Source: Jannaschia pagri
GTDB lineage: Bacteria > Pseudomonadota > Alphaproteobacteria > Rhodobacterales > Rhodobacteraceae
Direction: 5' to 3'
NCBI RefSeq assembly: GCF_019655435.1
Contig: NZ_BPFH01000004.1
Location: 62,001-126,000 of the forward strand
Length of the DNA stretch: 64,000 bases
The translations under genes and the position numbers were made by a program. Below are positions 7,006 to 15,248 of this stretch, one piece after another. Each line of letters starts with the position of its first letter. Within the stretch, counting starts at the first letter, position 1. The notes below the pieces were generated by a model, which worked only from the letters and a program-made list of their open reading frames with translations, was not told where the DNA came from and did no database searches.

Positions 7006-8305
7006 GCGGGAGGTCTTTCTGGACGGCTTAAGTGACAATGCCTTGGCGTCGTTGCCCTGGCTGTTCGACTTCTGGGCCCTGGATCATCAGGTGCCGCCTG
7101 TGGGGACATGGCGGACCTGGGTGATCTTGGGCGGGCGCGGCGCGGGGAAGACCCGCGCCGGTGCGGAATGGGTGCGGTCCCAGGTGGAAGGGCCGCGCGC
7201 CCTGCAGCCTGGGTTCGCGCGGCGCGTCGCGCTGGTCGGGGAGACCTATGAACAGGTGCGTGACGTGATGATTGAGGGGGAGAGCGGGATACTGGCCTGT
7301 TCGCCCCCAGACCGCCGCCCGGTCTGGAAGGCCGGGCAGCGGAAGCTGGTTTGGGAAAACGGGGCGGAGGCGCAGGCCTTTTCGGCCCATGACCCGGAGG
7401 CCCTCCGGGGACCTCAGTTCGACGCGGCTTGGGTGGATGAACTGGCGAAGTGGAAGCGCGGGTCCGAAACCTGGGACAACTTGCAGTTTTGTCTGCGGCT
7501 GGGAGAGGACCCCCGCGCCGTGGTGACGACGACGCCCCGCAACGTAGAGGTGTTGAAGGAGGTTTTGGCGCGGCCCACGACCGTGTCGACCCATGCGCCG
7601 ACCGAGGCGAACCGGGCGCATCTGGCGCGCGGCTTCTTGGAGGAGGTCCGCGCGAAATACGCGGGCACGCGGCTGGGTCGGCAGGAGTTGGACGGCGTGC
7701 TGCTGGAAGACATGGAGGGGGCGTTCTGGACGACCTCTGGCTTGGACGCTTTGCGGGGGGATCCGCCGGAGGCGTTCGACCGGGTGATAGTCGGCGTGGA
7801 CCCGGCGGTGAGTTCGGGCGGTGCTTCGGACGAGACGGGGATCGTGGTTGTCGGCGCGATGACCCAAGGGGCGCCGCAGGACTGGCGCGCTTGGGTGTTG
7901 GAGGATGCCACGGTCAGTGCCGCCTCGCCCACGGAATGGGCGGCGGCGGTGGCCTCGGCCTACGACCGCTGGAACGCGGACCGCGTGGTGGCTGAGGGCA
8001 ATCAGGGCGGCGAGATGATCGAAGCCGTGTTGCGCCAAGTGGCGCCCTTGGTGGCCTATCGGAAGGTCACGGCGCGGGCGGCCAAGGGCGTTCGAGCGGA
8101 GCCGGTGGCAGCGCTCTACGAGCAGGGCCGAGTGCGGCACGCGCGGGGTTTGGCGCGGCTAGAGGATCAGATGTGCCGGATGGGGGCCACGGGCTACCAG
8201 GGGCGGGGCTCGCCCGACCGGGTGGACGCGCTGGTCTGGGCGCTGTGGGAGGCCATGCTGGATCCCGCCAGGCAGGGGGCGGGGCCGCGGATGCGGCAGC
8301 TTTGA
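6908..8305 (+). CDS. GTA g2: large terminase (DNA packaging ATPase/nuclease)
   Basis: Headful packaging motor. The ATPase has Walker A GGRGAGKT (residues 75-82) and Walker B FDAAWVDELA (171-180); the C-terminal RNase H-like nuclease begins around VIVGVDPAVSSGG. Total 465 residues if the ATG at 6908 is used, which overlaps g1 by 98 bases. The family normally starts near the block LSDNALASLPWLFDFW, so the TTG at 6992 (14-base overlap) is an equally good start. GTA terminases package random host DNA, not their own genome. An intrinsic terminator follows the stop. Confidence 0.95.
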   Translation: MPDGSNAEGTGLTWPVRGLKSGAASISCLSEAEREVFLDGLSDNALASLPWLFDFWALDHQVPPVGTWRTWVILGGRGAGKTRAGAEWVRSQVEGPRALQPGFARRVALVGETYEQVRDVMIEGESGILACSPPDRRPVWKAGQRKLVWENGAEAQAFSAHDPEALRGPQFDAAWVDELAKWKRGSETWDNLQFCLRLGEDPRAVVTTTPRNVEVLKEVLARPTTVSTHAPTEANRAHLARGFLEEVRAKYAGTRLGRQELDGVLLEDMEGAFWTTSGLDALRGDPPEAFDRVIVGVDPAVSSGGASDETGIVVVGAMTQGAPQDWRAWVLEDATVSAASPTEWAAAVASAYDRWNADRVVAEGNQGGEMIEAVLRQVAPLVAYRKVTARAAKGVRAEPVAALYEQGRVRHARGLARLEDQMCRMGATGYQGRGSPDRVDALVWALWEAMLDPARQGAGPRMRQL

Positions 8306-8317
8306 CCAAGGATGAGC

Positions 8318-8343
8318 GGGGCGCGGGCGGGCGCCCCTTTTTT
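8318..8343 (+). terminator. Intrinsic terminator between GTA g2 and g3
   Basis: GGGGCGC (8318-8324) pairs perfectly with GCGCCCC (8331-8337) around a 6-base loop and is followed directly by six T residues (8338-8343). It starts 13 bases after the g2 stop and ends 24 bases before the g3 start, inside what is otherwise one tightly packed gene cluster. Confidence 0.8.
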
Positions 8344-8367
8344 ATGGGCAAGATGAAGGAACGGGCG

Positions 8368-9516
8368 ATGTTCGGATTTGGCAGGAAGGATGCAGCCCCG
8401 GAGGCGGCGAAGGCCTCGGCGACGGGGCGTGTGGTCGCCTGGGGCACGGCAGGCCGGTCGGTCTGGTCGCCTCGGGACACTGGGTCGATGGTGCGGACGG
8501 GGTTCACGGGCAACCCGGTGGGCTTTCGGGCGGTAAAGCTGATCGCGGAGGCAGCGGCGGCGGTGCCGCTGGTCTGCGGCGACGGCATGGCTCGGTTCGA
8601 GGTACATCCGGTGGTCGACCTATTGGCGCGACCCAATGGCGCCCAGGGGCGGGCCGAGTGGTTCGAGGCGCTGTTCGGGCAGCTGATGCTGTCGGGCGAT
8701 GCCTTCGTGGAGGCGGTGGGAGCCGAGGGCTTGCCGCTGGAGCTTCATGTGCTGCGGTCCGATCGGATGTCGGTGGTGCCCGGGGCCGATGGTTGGCCGG
8801 TGGCCTATGACTATGCGGTCGGGGGGCGGAAGCACCGGTTCAAGGTGGGTGAGGTCTCCCCCATCTGTCATGTGCGGATGTTCCACCCCCAGGATGACCA
8901 CTATGGCCTATCGCCCATGCAGGCGGCGGCGAGCGCGATTGACGTCCACAACGCGGCCTCGAAGTGGTCCAAGGGGTTGCTGGACAATGCGGCGCGGCCC
9001 TCGGGCGCGATTGTGCATCAGGGTGAGCCGGGGCTGAGCCCCGATCAGTTTGACCGTCTGTCGGCGGAGTTGGAAGCGAACCACCAGGGGGCGCGGAACG
9101 CGGGGCGGCCGATGCTGCTGGAAGGGGGGCTCGATTGGAAGCCCATGGGATTCTCGCCCTCGGACATGGAGTTCCAGAAGACCAAGGAGGCCGCCGCCCG
9201 CGAGATCGCCACCGCCTTTGGCGTGCCGCCGATGATGCTGGGGATCCCGGGGGATGCGACCTATGCCAATTACGTGGAGGCGAACCGGGCGTTCTATCGC
9301 CTGACCGTGTTGCCGCTGGTGGGCAAGGTGGTCGAGGCGCTGTCCCATTGGTTGTCGCAACATGGACAGGAGCCAATGCGGATTGAGCCGGACCGCGACC
9401 GCGTGCCCGCCCTGCAAGCGGAGCGGGATGCGGAGTGGGCGCGGATCGCCAGTGCGGATTTCCTGACCAATGACGAGAAGCGGCGGATGCTGGGTCTGCC
9501 CGCGCTGGAGGTGTGA
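8368..9516 (+). CDS. GTA g3: portal protein
   Basis: HK97-family portal, 382 residues, forming the ring through which DNA enters the capsid and to which the tail adaptor binds. Family signs: FTGNPVGFRAVKLIAEAAAAVPL near the start, PNGAQGRAEWFEALFGQLMLSGDAF, PMQAAASAIDVHNAASKW and the end block FGVPPMMLGIPGDATYANYVEANRAFYR. The ATG at 8368 has AAGGAA eight bases before it; the ATGs at 8344 and 8353 are weaker. The next gene starts three bases after the stop. Confidence 0.95.
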   Translation: MFGFGRKDAAPEAAKASATGRVVAWGTAGRSVWSPRDTGSMVRTGFTGNPVGFRAVKLIAEAAAAVPLVCGDGMARFEVHPVVDLLARPNGAQGRAEWFEALFGQLMLSGDAFVEAVGAEGLPLELHVLRSDRMSVVPGADGWPVAYDYAVGGRKHRFKVGEVSPICHVRMFHPQDDHYGLSPMQAAASAIDVHNAASKWSKGLLDNAARPSGAIVHQGEPGLSPDQFDRLSAELEANHQGARNAGRPMLLEGGLDWKPMGFSPSDMEFQKTKEAAAREIATAFGVPPMMLGIPGDATYANYVEANRAFYRLTVLPLVGKVVEALSHWLSQHGQEPMRIEPDRDRVPALQAERDAEWARIASADFLTNDEKRRMLGLPALEV

Positions 9517-9519
9517 GCC

Positions 9520-9822
9520 ATGGCGGGGGACGCCCGCGGGGGCGGGTCACGGTACCTTTATGCGCCGTTTCAGGAGACCGACGCGGTCTTTGCCAGGCTG
9601 GAGGCGCGACTGGCCGGGGTCGAGATGATCATCGGCCGGTTGGAGACCGACCGGGAGGTCAACAAGGAAAAGCAGAACGGGCTGGAGGCGCGGTTCAATC
9701 GGATCGACGCGCGGCTGGATCGGATCGACGGTCTGATCTCGCGCCTGGTCTGGCTGATCGTCGCGGCCATCGTCGGCGGCTTCATGTCGTTCGTGATGAG
9801 CGGCGCGTTCATGCCGGTGTGA
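9520..9822 (+). CDS. GTA g3.5: small coiled-coil membrane protein
   Basis: A 100-residue protein at the g3.5 position. Residues about 20-70 form a heptad-rich helix (FARLEARLAGVEMIIGRLE, then RFNRIDARLDRIDGL), followed by a single membrane helix LVWLIVAAIVGGFMSFVM. The same layout is seen in g3.5 of other Rhodobacterales GTA clusters, where its role is not settled. It is probably a membrane-tethered oligomer used in assembly. Start three bases after the g3 stop. Confidence 0.8.
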   Translation: MAGDARGGGSRYLYAPFQETDAVFARLEARLAGVEMIIGRLETDREVNKEKQNGLEARFNRIDARLDRIDGLISRLVWLIVAAIVGGFMSFVMSGAFMPV

Positions 9823-9850
9823 CCGGCGCATAGGGGCGAGGAGACGCACC

Positions 9851-10378
9851 ATGACATTGGAAAAGAAGTTCGCGCACGGAGAGACCTCCGTGCGGCTGGA
9901 GGAGGGTGCCCGGATTACGGGGTACGCCAGCTGGTTCGGGGTCGAGGACACGGGCCGCGATGTGGTCGCGCCCGGTGCCTATTGCGACAGTCTCGCGCGC
10001 GCAGATGCCGAAGGGCGCAGCATCAAGATGCTCTGGCAGCACGACCCGGCCCAGGTGATCGGCGTCTGGGACGTTGTCCGGGAAGACAAGCGCGGCCTCT
10101 ATGTCGAGGGACGGCTGTTGCCCGGTGTCGAGAAGGCCCGCGAAGCCGCGGCGCTGATCGAGGCGGGCGCGCTGGACGGGCTGAGCATCGGATACACGGT
10201 CAAACGGGCCGTGAAGGACAGTCAGGGGCGCAGGCTCCTGCAGGAACTGGAGCTTTGGGAGGTGTCGCTGGTGACGTTTCCAATGCTGCCCAGTGCGCGG
10301 GTGGGGGCCAAGGCGGACCCTCTGCGTGACGTGGCGCGGGCAATCCAGGCCGCGCGTCTTGAACTGGCGCGCGACTGA
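9851..10378 (+). CDS. GTA g4: prohead protease
   Basis: HK97-type (herpesvirus assemblin fold) serine protease that trims the capsid protein N-terminus during head maturation. 175 residues. Visible catalytic candidates are H64 in MLWQHDPAQVIG and S112 in ALDGLSIGYTV; ITGYASWFG near the start and LWEVSLVTFPM are standard blocks. It is immediately upstream of its substrate, the major capsid protein. Confidence 0.93.
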   Translation: MTLEKKFAHGETSVRLEEGARITGYASWFGVEDTGRDVVAPGAYCDSLARADAEGRSIKMLWQHDPAQVIGVWDVVREDKRGLYVEGRLLPGVEKAREAAALIEAGALDGLSIGYTVKRAVKDSQGRRLLQELELWEVSLVTFPMLPSARVGAKADPLRDVARAIQAARLELARD

Positions 10379-10411
10379 AGCCGCCGCATTGATCCAACGA
10401 AGGAGAGCCCG

Positions 10412-11557
10412 ATGAGCCATGACGGCGTCGGGGAAGTCACGGAGGCGTTGGCCGGTTTGGTCAGCGACTTCAAAGGCTTCCGCAATCAGATCACCCGAGA
10501 CATGCAGCAACAGGAAGAGCGTCTGAAAATGACCTATAAGACCCAACGTCCCCAGCTTGAGACCGCAATGGCCGACGACGCCCCCCACCAGAAGGCCATG
10601 GATGCCTATCTGCGGTCGGGCGATGACGACGGGCTGCGCGCCCTGGAGATGGACGGCAAGTCCATGAACACCGCCGTGGCCGCCGAGGGTGGCTATCTGG
10701 TCGATCCGCAGACCGCCGAAACGGTACAATCGGTGCTGACCTCGGCCGCCTCGCTTCGGGCGGTGGCCAATGTGGTCAACGTCGAGGCGACCTCCTACGA
10801 TGTGCTGGTGGACCATACGGAGATGGGCGCGGGTTGGGTCACCGAGACGGGGTCGGTGAGCGAGACAACCTCGCCCCAGTTCGACCGTATCTCCATCGCG
10901 CTGCATGAGTTGTCGGCCATGCCCAAGGCGTCCCAGCGTCTGCTCGATGATGCGGCCTTCGATATCGAGGGCTGGCTGGCCGGGCGCATCGCCGACAAGT
11001 TCGCCACCGCTGAGGCCGCGGCCTTTGTGGTTGGGGACGGGATCGACAAGCCCAAGGGCTTTTTGACCTATACCGCTGTCGACGAAGCCTCCTGGGCTTG
11101 GGGCAACCTGGGCTATGTGGCGACGGGTGCTGCCGATGACTTTGATACGACCTCGCCTGCCGATGCGATTGTCGACCTGGTCTATGCCCTGGGTGCTAAG
11201 TACCGGGCGAACGCGGCCTTTGTCATGAACTCCAAGACCGCCGGTGCCGTGCGCAAGATGAAGGATGCCGATGGGCGATTCCTTTGGACGGACAGCCTGG
11301 CCGCCGGTCAGCCGGCGCAGTTGATGGGGTATCCGGTGCTGATCGCCGAAGACATGCCCGATGTTGGGACGAACGCCACGGCCATCGCGTTTGGTGATTT
11401 CGGTGCAGGCTACACCATTGCGGAGCGGCCCGACCTGCGGGTCTTGCGCGACCCGTTCAGCGCCAAACCCCATGTCTTGTTCTATGCCACCAAGCGCGTG
11501 GGTGGGGACGTGACGGACTTTGCAGCGATCAAACTGCTCAAGTGCGCAGTGGCCTAA
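10412..11557 (+). CDS. GTA g5: major capsid protein
   Basis: HK97-fold major capsid protein, 381 residues. The N-terminal region of about 85 residues (helical, with VTEALAGLVSDFKGFRNQI) is the scaffold-like part that the g4 protease would remove; the mature shell protein starts near NTAVAAEGGYLVDPQ. Other family blocks: VTETGSVSETTSPQFDRI, GDGIDKPKGFL and GFGAGYTI-like FGDFGAGYTIAER. GAAGGAG precedes the start. A gap of about 140 bases with small GC hairpins but no T-run separates it from g6. Confidence 0.95.
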   Translation: MSHDGVGEVTEALAGLVSDFKGFRNQITRDMQQQEERLKMTYKTQRPQLETAMADDAPHQKAMDAYLRSGDDDGLRALEMDGKSMNTAVAAEGGYLVDPQTAETVQSVLTSAASLRAVANVVNVEATSYDVLVDHTEMGAGWVTETGSVSETTSPQFDRISIALHELSAMPKASQRLLDDAAFDIEGWLAGRIADKFATAEAAAFVVGDGIDKPKGFLTYTAVDEASWAWGNLGYVATGAADDFDTTSPADAIVDLVYALGAKYRANAAFVMNSKTAGAVRKMKDADGRFLWTDSLAAGQPAQLMGYPVLIAEDMPDVGTNATAIAFGDFGAGYTIAERPDLRVLRDPFSAKPHVLFYATKRVGGDVTDFAAIKLLKCAVA

Positions 11558-11700
11558 CCGAGGTGCCCTGAGGGGCGTCTGCCGATCCCTGTTCCCGGCG
11601 GCGGGGGCAGGGGACGGGGCCGGTGGGCTTCCGGCCTTGGTCCGCACGCGCGGCGTGCCGGTCCCGTCATTTTCACGAACACTTTCCTGCGGAGGACCCT

Positions 11701-12258
11701 ATGGTTCTGATGGTTCTAGAAACCGAGGCCCTGACTGACGCCCAGCTGCCGGTGGAGCAGCTGGCTGCGCATCTGAGGTTGGCTGAGGGCTACGCCACTG
11801 TGCCCGGTCAGGATGCCCGGCTGCGGCAGCGTTTGCGTGGTGCCATCGGCATGGTGGAGCGCCGCTTGGGCAAGGTGATGATCGCGCGGGAGGTTGTTTT
11901 GTGCGGCCCGTCCGAAGGCAGTGATCGCATTGCTTTGCCCGTGGCGCCGGTGACGGACGTGCTGTCCGTGTCTGAGATGCGGGATGGTCAGACGACCGCC
12001 ATCGTCGGCGCGCGGGTCGAGGAGGACCCGGAAACCCCCTGTCTTGTGTTGCCGCACACGGTCTCAACCGGCGCAGTGTTGCAAGTTACCCTTTGGGCGG
12101 GGTGGGGCACTTGGGACACGCTGCCCGATCCGATGTGCCAAGCTGTCCTGCTGACGGCGGAGGGGTTGGACAGTGGCGACATCTCGGCTGTGATGCCGAT
12201 GATAGAGACGTTGCTGGCGCCCTGGCGCGTCCGCCGTCTGGGGAGGGCTGCTCTATGA
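11701..12258 (+). CDS. GTA g6: head-tail connector (adaptor)
   Basis: A 185-residue connector of the gp6-like (HK97 gp6) class that forms the ring under the portal. The start MVLMVLETEALTDAQLPVEQLAAHLRL fits the family, with helices that stack into a ring and a beta part around LPVAPVTDVLSVSEM. The ATG at 11701 is five bases after GGAGG (11691-11695). Its stop overlaps the next start by ATGA. Confidence 0.85.
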   Translation: MVLMVLETEALTDAQLPVEQLAAHLRLAEGYATVPGQDARLRQRLRGAIGMVERRLGKVMIAREVVLCGPSEGSDRIALPVAPVTDVLSVSEMRDGQTTAIVGARVEEDPETPCLVLPHTVSTGAVLQVTLWAGWGTWDTLPDPMCQAVLLTAEGLDSGDISAVMPMIETLLAPWRVRRLGRAAL

Positions 12259-12602
12259 GCCGGACCTTCAACAGGCGGATGACGCATCAGGTGCCGGTGG
12301 ACACGGCTGACGGTGCCGGCGGCTTTGTTCGCACCTGGGTGTCCCGGGGGGCCCTATGGTGCGAGATTCGTATGCGCTCGGGCAGCCTGAAGGCCACCGA
12401 GTTCGGAGACACGGCCCGTCTTAAGGTCAGAATTCTCACCCATGCCGTCCCTAGCGATCATGATGCGCGGCCTTGGCCGGGGCATCGGATGTTGGACGGC
12501 CCCCGGACCTTTGTCATCGACGCGGTCCATGAGAGCGACTCCGCGGGCCGTTACCTCACCATTTTAGCGACAGAGATGCCCGAGGCAGGAGGCGCGCCAT
12601 GA
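12255..12602 (+). CDS. GTA g7: head closure protein
   Basis: A 115-residue beta-rich protein of the phage head-tail joining (SPP1 gp16-like) family. It starts MSRTFNRRMTHQVPV and carries the FVRTWVSRGALWCEI and TYLTILATEM-like strands of the fold. It closes the head below the g6 ring. Both ends overlap neighbours by four bases, so expression is coupled with g6 and g8. Confidence 0.82.
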   Translation: MSRTFNRRMTHQVPVDTADGAGGFVRTWVSRGALWCEIRMRSGSLKATEFGDTARLKVRILTHAVPSDHDARPWPGHRMLDGPRTFVIDAVHESDSAGRYLTILATEMPEAGGAP

Positions 12603-13012
12603 CCTATGCCATGGGCAACAGCTTGCAGATGGCGATCTATAGCCGTTTGGCGTCGGACCCTGCGCTGGAGAGCCTGATCGACGGGGCGATCTTTGATGCA
12701 GTGCCGCAGGTGGCCCCGGATCTCTTTGTGGCGCTCGGCCCGGAAGACGTGACCGACCGATCCGATCAGACCGGCTCTGGCGCGCGCCATGATCTGCGCA
12801 TCAGCGTCGTGACGTCCCGAGACGGGTTCATGGCGGCCAAGGCGGTCGCGGCCCAGGTGTCCGACAGCCTGTTGTCGGCGGCTTTGGTGATGAGCCGGGG
12901 GCGCGTGGTCTCCCTCCGTTTTTTGAAGGCGAAGGCCCGGCGAGATGAGGGCGAGGATACCCGGCGCATCGACCTGTGGTTCCGCGCGCGGCTTGACGAC
13001 GAAACTTCCTGA
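12599..13012 (+). CDS. GTA g8: tail terminator protein (DUF3168)
   Basis: A 137-residue DUF3168/gp17-like protein that caps the tail tube and joins it to the head. Typical blocks are the N-terminal helix LQMAIYSRLASDPALESLIDG, FVALGPEDVTDRSDQTG and a C-terminal strand RRIDLWFRARLDD. It overlaps g7 by ATGA and precedes the tail tube gene. Confidence 0.85.
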   Translation: MTYAMGNSLQMAIYSRLASDPALESLIDGAIFDAVPQVAPDLFVALGPEDVTDRSDQTGSGARHDLRISVVTSRDGFMAAKAVAAQVSDSLLSAALVMSRGRVVSLRFLKAKARRDEGEDTRRIDLWFRARLDDETS

Positions 13013-13023
13013 GGAGCGAAGAG

Positions 13024-13437
13024 ATGACGGTGCAAAGCGGTAAGGACCTTTTGCTGAAGGTCGATTTGGACGGGAACGGTGTGTTCGGCACCATGGCGGG
13101 GCTTCGGGCGACGCGGCTGACGTTTAATGCGGGGTCGATCGACGTGACCTCCCTGGATAGTACGGGCGGCTGGCGCGAGTTGCTGGGTGGCGGTGGCGTC
13201 AAATCGGCGGCTATCAGCGGATCAGGCATCTTCCGCGATGCGGATACGGATGCCCGCGCGCGGCAGCTATTCTTTGACGGTGAAGTCCCTGTCTTCCAGG
13301 TGATCGTCCCCGATTTCGGTGTGGTCCAGGGCGCGTTCCAGATCACGTCGCTCGAATATGGGGGCACCCATGATGGTGAGGCGACCTATGAAATCGCACT
13401 GGCCTCGGCGGGCGAGTTGACGTTCACGCCGCTCTGA
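13024..13437 (+). CDS. GTA g9: major tail (tube) protein
   Basis: A 137-residue TP901-1-like major tail protein that stacks as hexamers into the tube. Blocks: MTVQSGKDLLLKVDLDG, TFNAGSIDVTSLDSTGGWRE, and EIALASAGELTF at the end. GAGGAG is upstream of the start. Its last base is the first base of the g10 start codon. Confidence 0.92.
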   Translation: MTVQSGKDLLLKVDLDGNGVFGTMAGLRATRLTFNAGSIDVTSLDSTGGWRELLGGGGVKSAAISGSGIFRDADTDARARQLFFDGEVPVFQVIVPDFGVVQGAFQITSLEYGGTHDGEATYEIALASAGELTFTPL

Positions 13438-13760
13438 TGGCCGACGGAAACCCCTTTGCCGGTGAGGTGGCGCTGACCCTGGATGGGCGCCGCCATGTGC
13501 TGAAACTGACCCTGGGTGCCTTGGCTGAATTGGAGGCCGGCATGGAGGCCGACAGCCTTGTCGCGCTGGTGCAGCGGTTCGAAACGGGCGCGTTTACCGC
13601 GCGCGATGTGATCGCACTGCTGTTGGCAGGTCTGCGGGGAGGCGGCTGGCACGGCCAGGCCAAGACCCTGTTGGAGGCAGAGATCGAAGGGGGGCCCATG
13701 GAATGCACGCGCGTGGCGGCGCTGTTGTTGGGGCGCGCCTTTGCGTTGCCGGGCGCATGA
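13437..13760 (+). CDS. GTA g10: tail assembly chaperone (GTA-gp10 family)
   Basis: A 107-residue protein matching the GTA-gp10 family, the counterpart of phage tail assembly chaperones (lambda gpG). It starts with NPFAGEVALTLDGRRHVLKLTLGALAELE and has a helical second half. It would keep the tape measure protein soluble and guide tube assembly. Stop overlaps the g10.1 start by ATGA. Confidence 0.83.
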   Translation: MADGNPFAGEVALTLDGRRHVLKLTLGALAELEAGMEADSLVALVQRFETGAFTARDVIALLLAGLRGGGWHGQAKTLLEAEIEGGPMECTRVAALLLGRAFALPGA

Positions 13761-13957
13761 GCGGACCTGTGTTCGACTGGCCAGCGCTCATGGCCGCCGG
13801 GATCCGGGGCTTGGGCCTGTCGCCTGCTGCGTTCTGGGCGCTGACACCAGCGGAGTTGGCGTTCTTGCTGGGGCATGGCGACGGAAAGCTACCAATGGAT
13901 CGCGCGGGATTGGAGGCCCTGGCCGCGCGGTTCCCTGACACGACGGGAGACACCTGA
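13757..13957 (+). CDS. GTA g10.1: second small tail assembly protein
   Basis: A 66-residue protein between g10 and the tape measure, in the position of the phage gpG-T chaperone product. The FDWPALMAAGIRGLGLSPAAFWALTPAELAFLL block is the usual signature of this short family. Here it is a separate gene with its own ATG, overlapping g10 by four bases, so no ribosomal slip is needed. Confidence 0.8.
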   Translation: MSGPVFDWPALMAAGIRGLGLSPAAFWALTPAELAFLLGHGDGKLPMDRAGLEALAARFPDTTGDT

Positions 13958-14604
13958 TGGATGACCGAGAGCTTGAAGGCTTGGACCGGACGCTAGAGGA
14001 CCTGGAACAGCGCATGGGTGGGGGGCAAGTGATCGTCTCGCGGTTCACCGATGAGCTGGGAAAACTGGAAGACCAGATGCTGTTCACCCAGAAAGAGGTC
14101 AACAGCATGTCTCGCAGTTTTGGCGGTAGCCTCAAACGGGCGTTCGATGGTGTGATTTTTGACGGCATGAAGCTGTCGGACGCACTGAACGGCTTGGCGA
14201 AATCAATGCTGAACACCGTCTACAACACGGCCATGAAACCCGTACAAACGGCGCTGGGTGGGGCCTTGGCCCAGGGTGTCAACGCCATCCTGCCCTTCGC
14301 CGACGGCGGTGCCTTTTCCCAAGGCCGGGTGATGCCTTTTGCCAAGGGTGGCGTCATTGCAGGTCCGACCACCTTCCCCATGCGAGGAGGCACCGGCCTG
14401 ATGGGAGAGGCCGGACCAGAGGCGATCATGCCATTGACGCGGGGCGCTAACGGCCGGTTGGGCGTTGAAATGGTTGGGGGTGGTCGTGCCGTCAATGTGA
14501 CGATGAACATCCAAACGCCGGATGTGGAAGGCTTTCGCAAATCCCGCAGCCAGGTCGCTGCCGAAATGTCCCGCGCCCTGTCGCGCGGTGCGCGCAACCG
14601 TTGA
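13957..14604 (+). CDS. GTA g11: tape measure protein
   Basis: A short tape measure of 215 residues, consistent with the short tail of GTA particles. It has an N-terminal coiled coil (ELEGLDRTLEDLEQRM, then DELGKLEDQMLF), a middle helix and the glycine-rich C-terminal tape-measure block ADGGAFSQGRVMPFAKGGVI plus GEAGPEAIMPLTR. The start shares a base with the g10.1 stop. It sets tail length and guides DNA exit. Confidence 0.9.
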   Translation: MDDRELEGLDRTLEDLEQRMGGGQVIVSRFTDELGKLEDQMLFTQKEVNSMSRSFGGSLKRAFDGVIFDGMKLSDALNGLAKSMLNTVYNTAMKPVQTALGGALAQGVNAILPFADGGAFSQGRVMPFAKGGVIAGPTTFPMRGGTGLMGEAGPEAIMPLTRGANGRLGVEMVGGGRAVNVTMNIQTPDVEGFRKSRSQVAAEMSRALSRGARNR

Positions 14605-14615
14605 GGAGGGAGCGC

Positions 14616-15248
14616 ATGTCCTTTCACGAAGTACAGTTTCCCCCCCGCTTGTCGCTGGGCAGCGTGGGAGGCCCTGAGCGCCTGACGGAGATCGTCACGC
14701 TCGCCAACGGATATGAAGAACGGAACACGCCATGGGCCCATTCGCGTCGTCGCTACGACGCCGGTGTCGGCATGCGATCATTGGATGACGTGTCTGATTT
14801 GATTGCGTTTTTCGAGGCGCGGCGCGGTCGCCTGCATGGGTTCCGCTGGAAGGATTGGTCCGACCATAAGTCATGTGCTCCGTCGCGAAAACCAGCCTTC
14901 GATGACCAGGTGATCGGTACGGGAGATGGTGTTCGCCGCAGCTTTGCGTTGACCAAGACCTATGTCTCAGGAACCCAGAGCTACACGCGACCGATTGCCA
15001 AGCCGGTGCGCGGGTCCGTTCGGATTGGCATCGAGAACGACGAATTGCAGGACACGATCCACTACGTGGTCGATCCCGTGACTGGCGTGGTGATGTTTGA
15101 GGCGCCGCCGGATCGCGGGGTTCAGGTGACGGCTGGCTATGAGTTTGACGTGCCGGTTCGTTTCGACAGCGACGGTATTCAGACGTCGGTCGCGAGCTTT
15201 CAGGCGGGCGAGGTGCCGGATGTCCCGGTCGTGGAGGTGCGCGTATGA
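14616..15248 (+). CDS. GTA g12: distal tail protein (DUF2460)
   Basis: A 210-residue DUF2460 protein (TIGR02217-like). It starts MSFHEVQFPPRLSLGSVGGPE and contains ERNTPWAHSRRRYDAG, FFEARRGRLHGFRWKDWSDHKS and GYEFDVPVRFDSD, all typical. It forms the ring at the end of the tube where the baseplate begins. GAGGAGGGAG precedes the ATG at 14616. Confidence 0.92.
   Translation: MSFHEVQFPPRLSLGSVGGPERLTEIVTLANGYEERNTPWAHSRRRYDAGVGMRSLDDVSDLIAFFEARRGRLHGFRWKDWSDHKSCAPSRKPAFDDQVIGTGDGVRRSFALTKTYVSGTQSYTRPIAKPVRGSVRIGIENDELQDTIHYVVDPVTGVVMFEAPPDRGVQVTAGYEFDVPVRFDSDGIQTSVASFQAGEVPDVPVVEVRV

Noticed and set aside
9809-11647. 612-residue minus-strand open frame
   Set aside because: Antisense to GTA g4 and g5, His/Arg/Gly-rich with no recognisable blocks, while the plus strand has clear protease and capsid proteins.
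11558-11700. Third terminator in the GTA cluster between g5 and g6
   Set aside because: GC hairpins (for example GGCCGG/CCGGCC) are present but no T-run follows.
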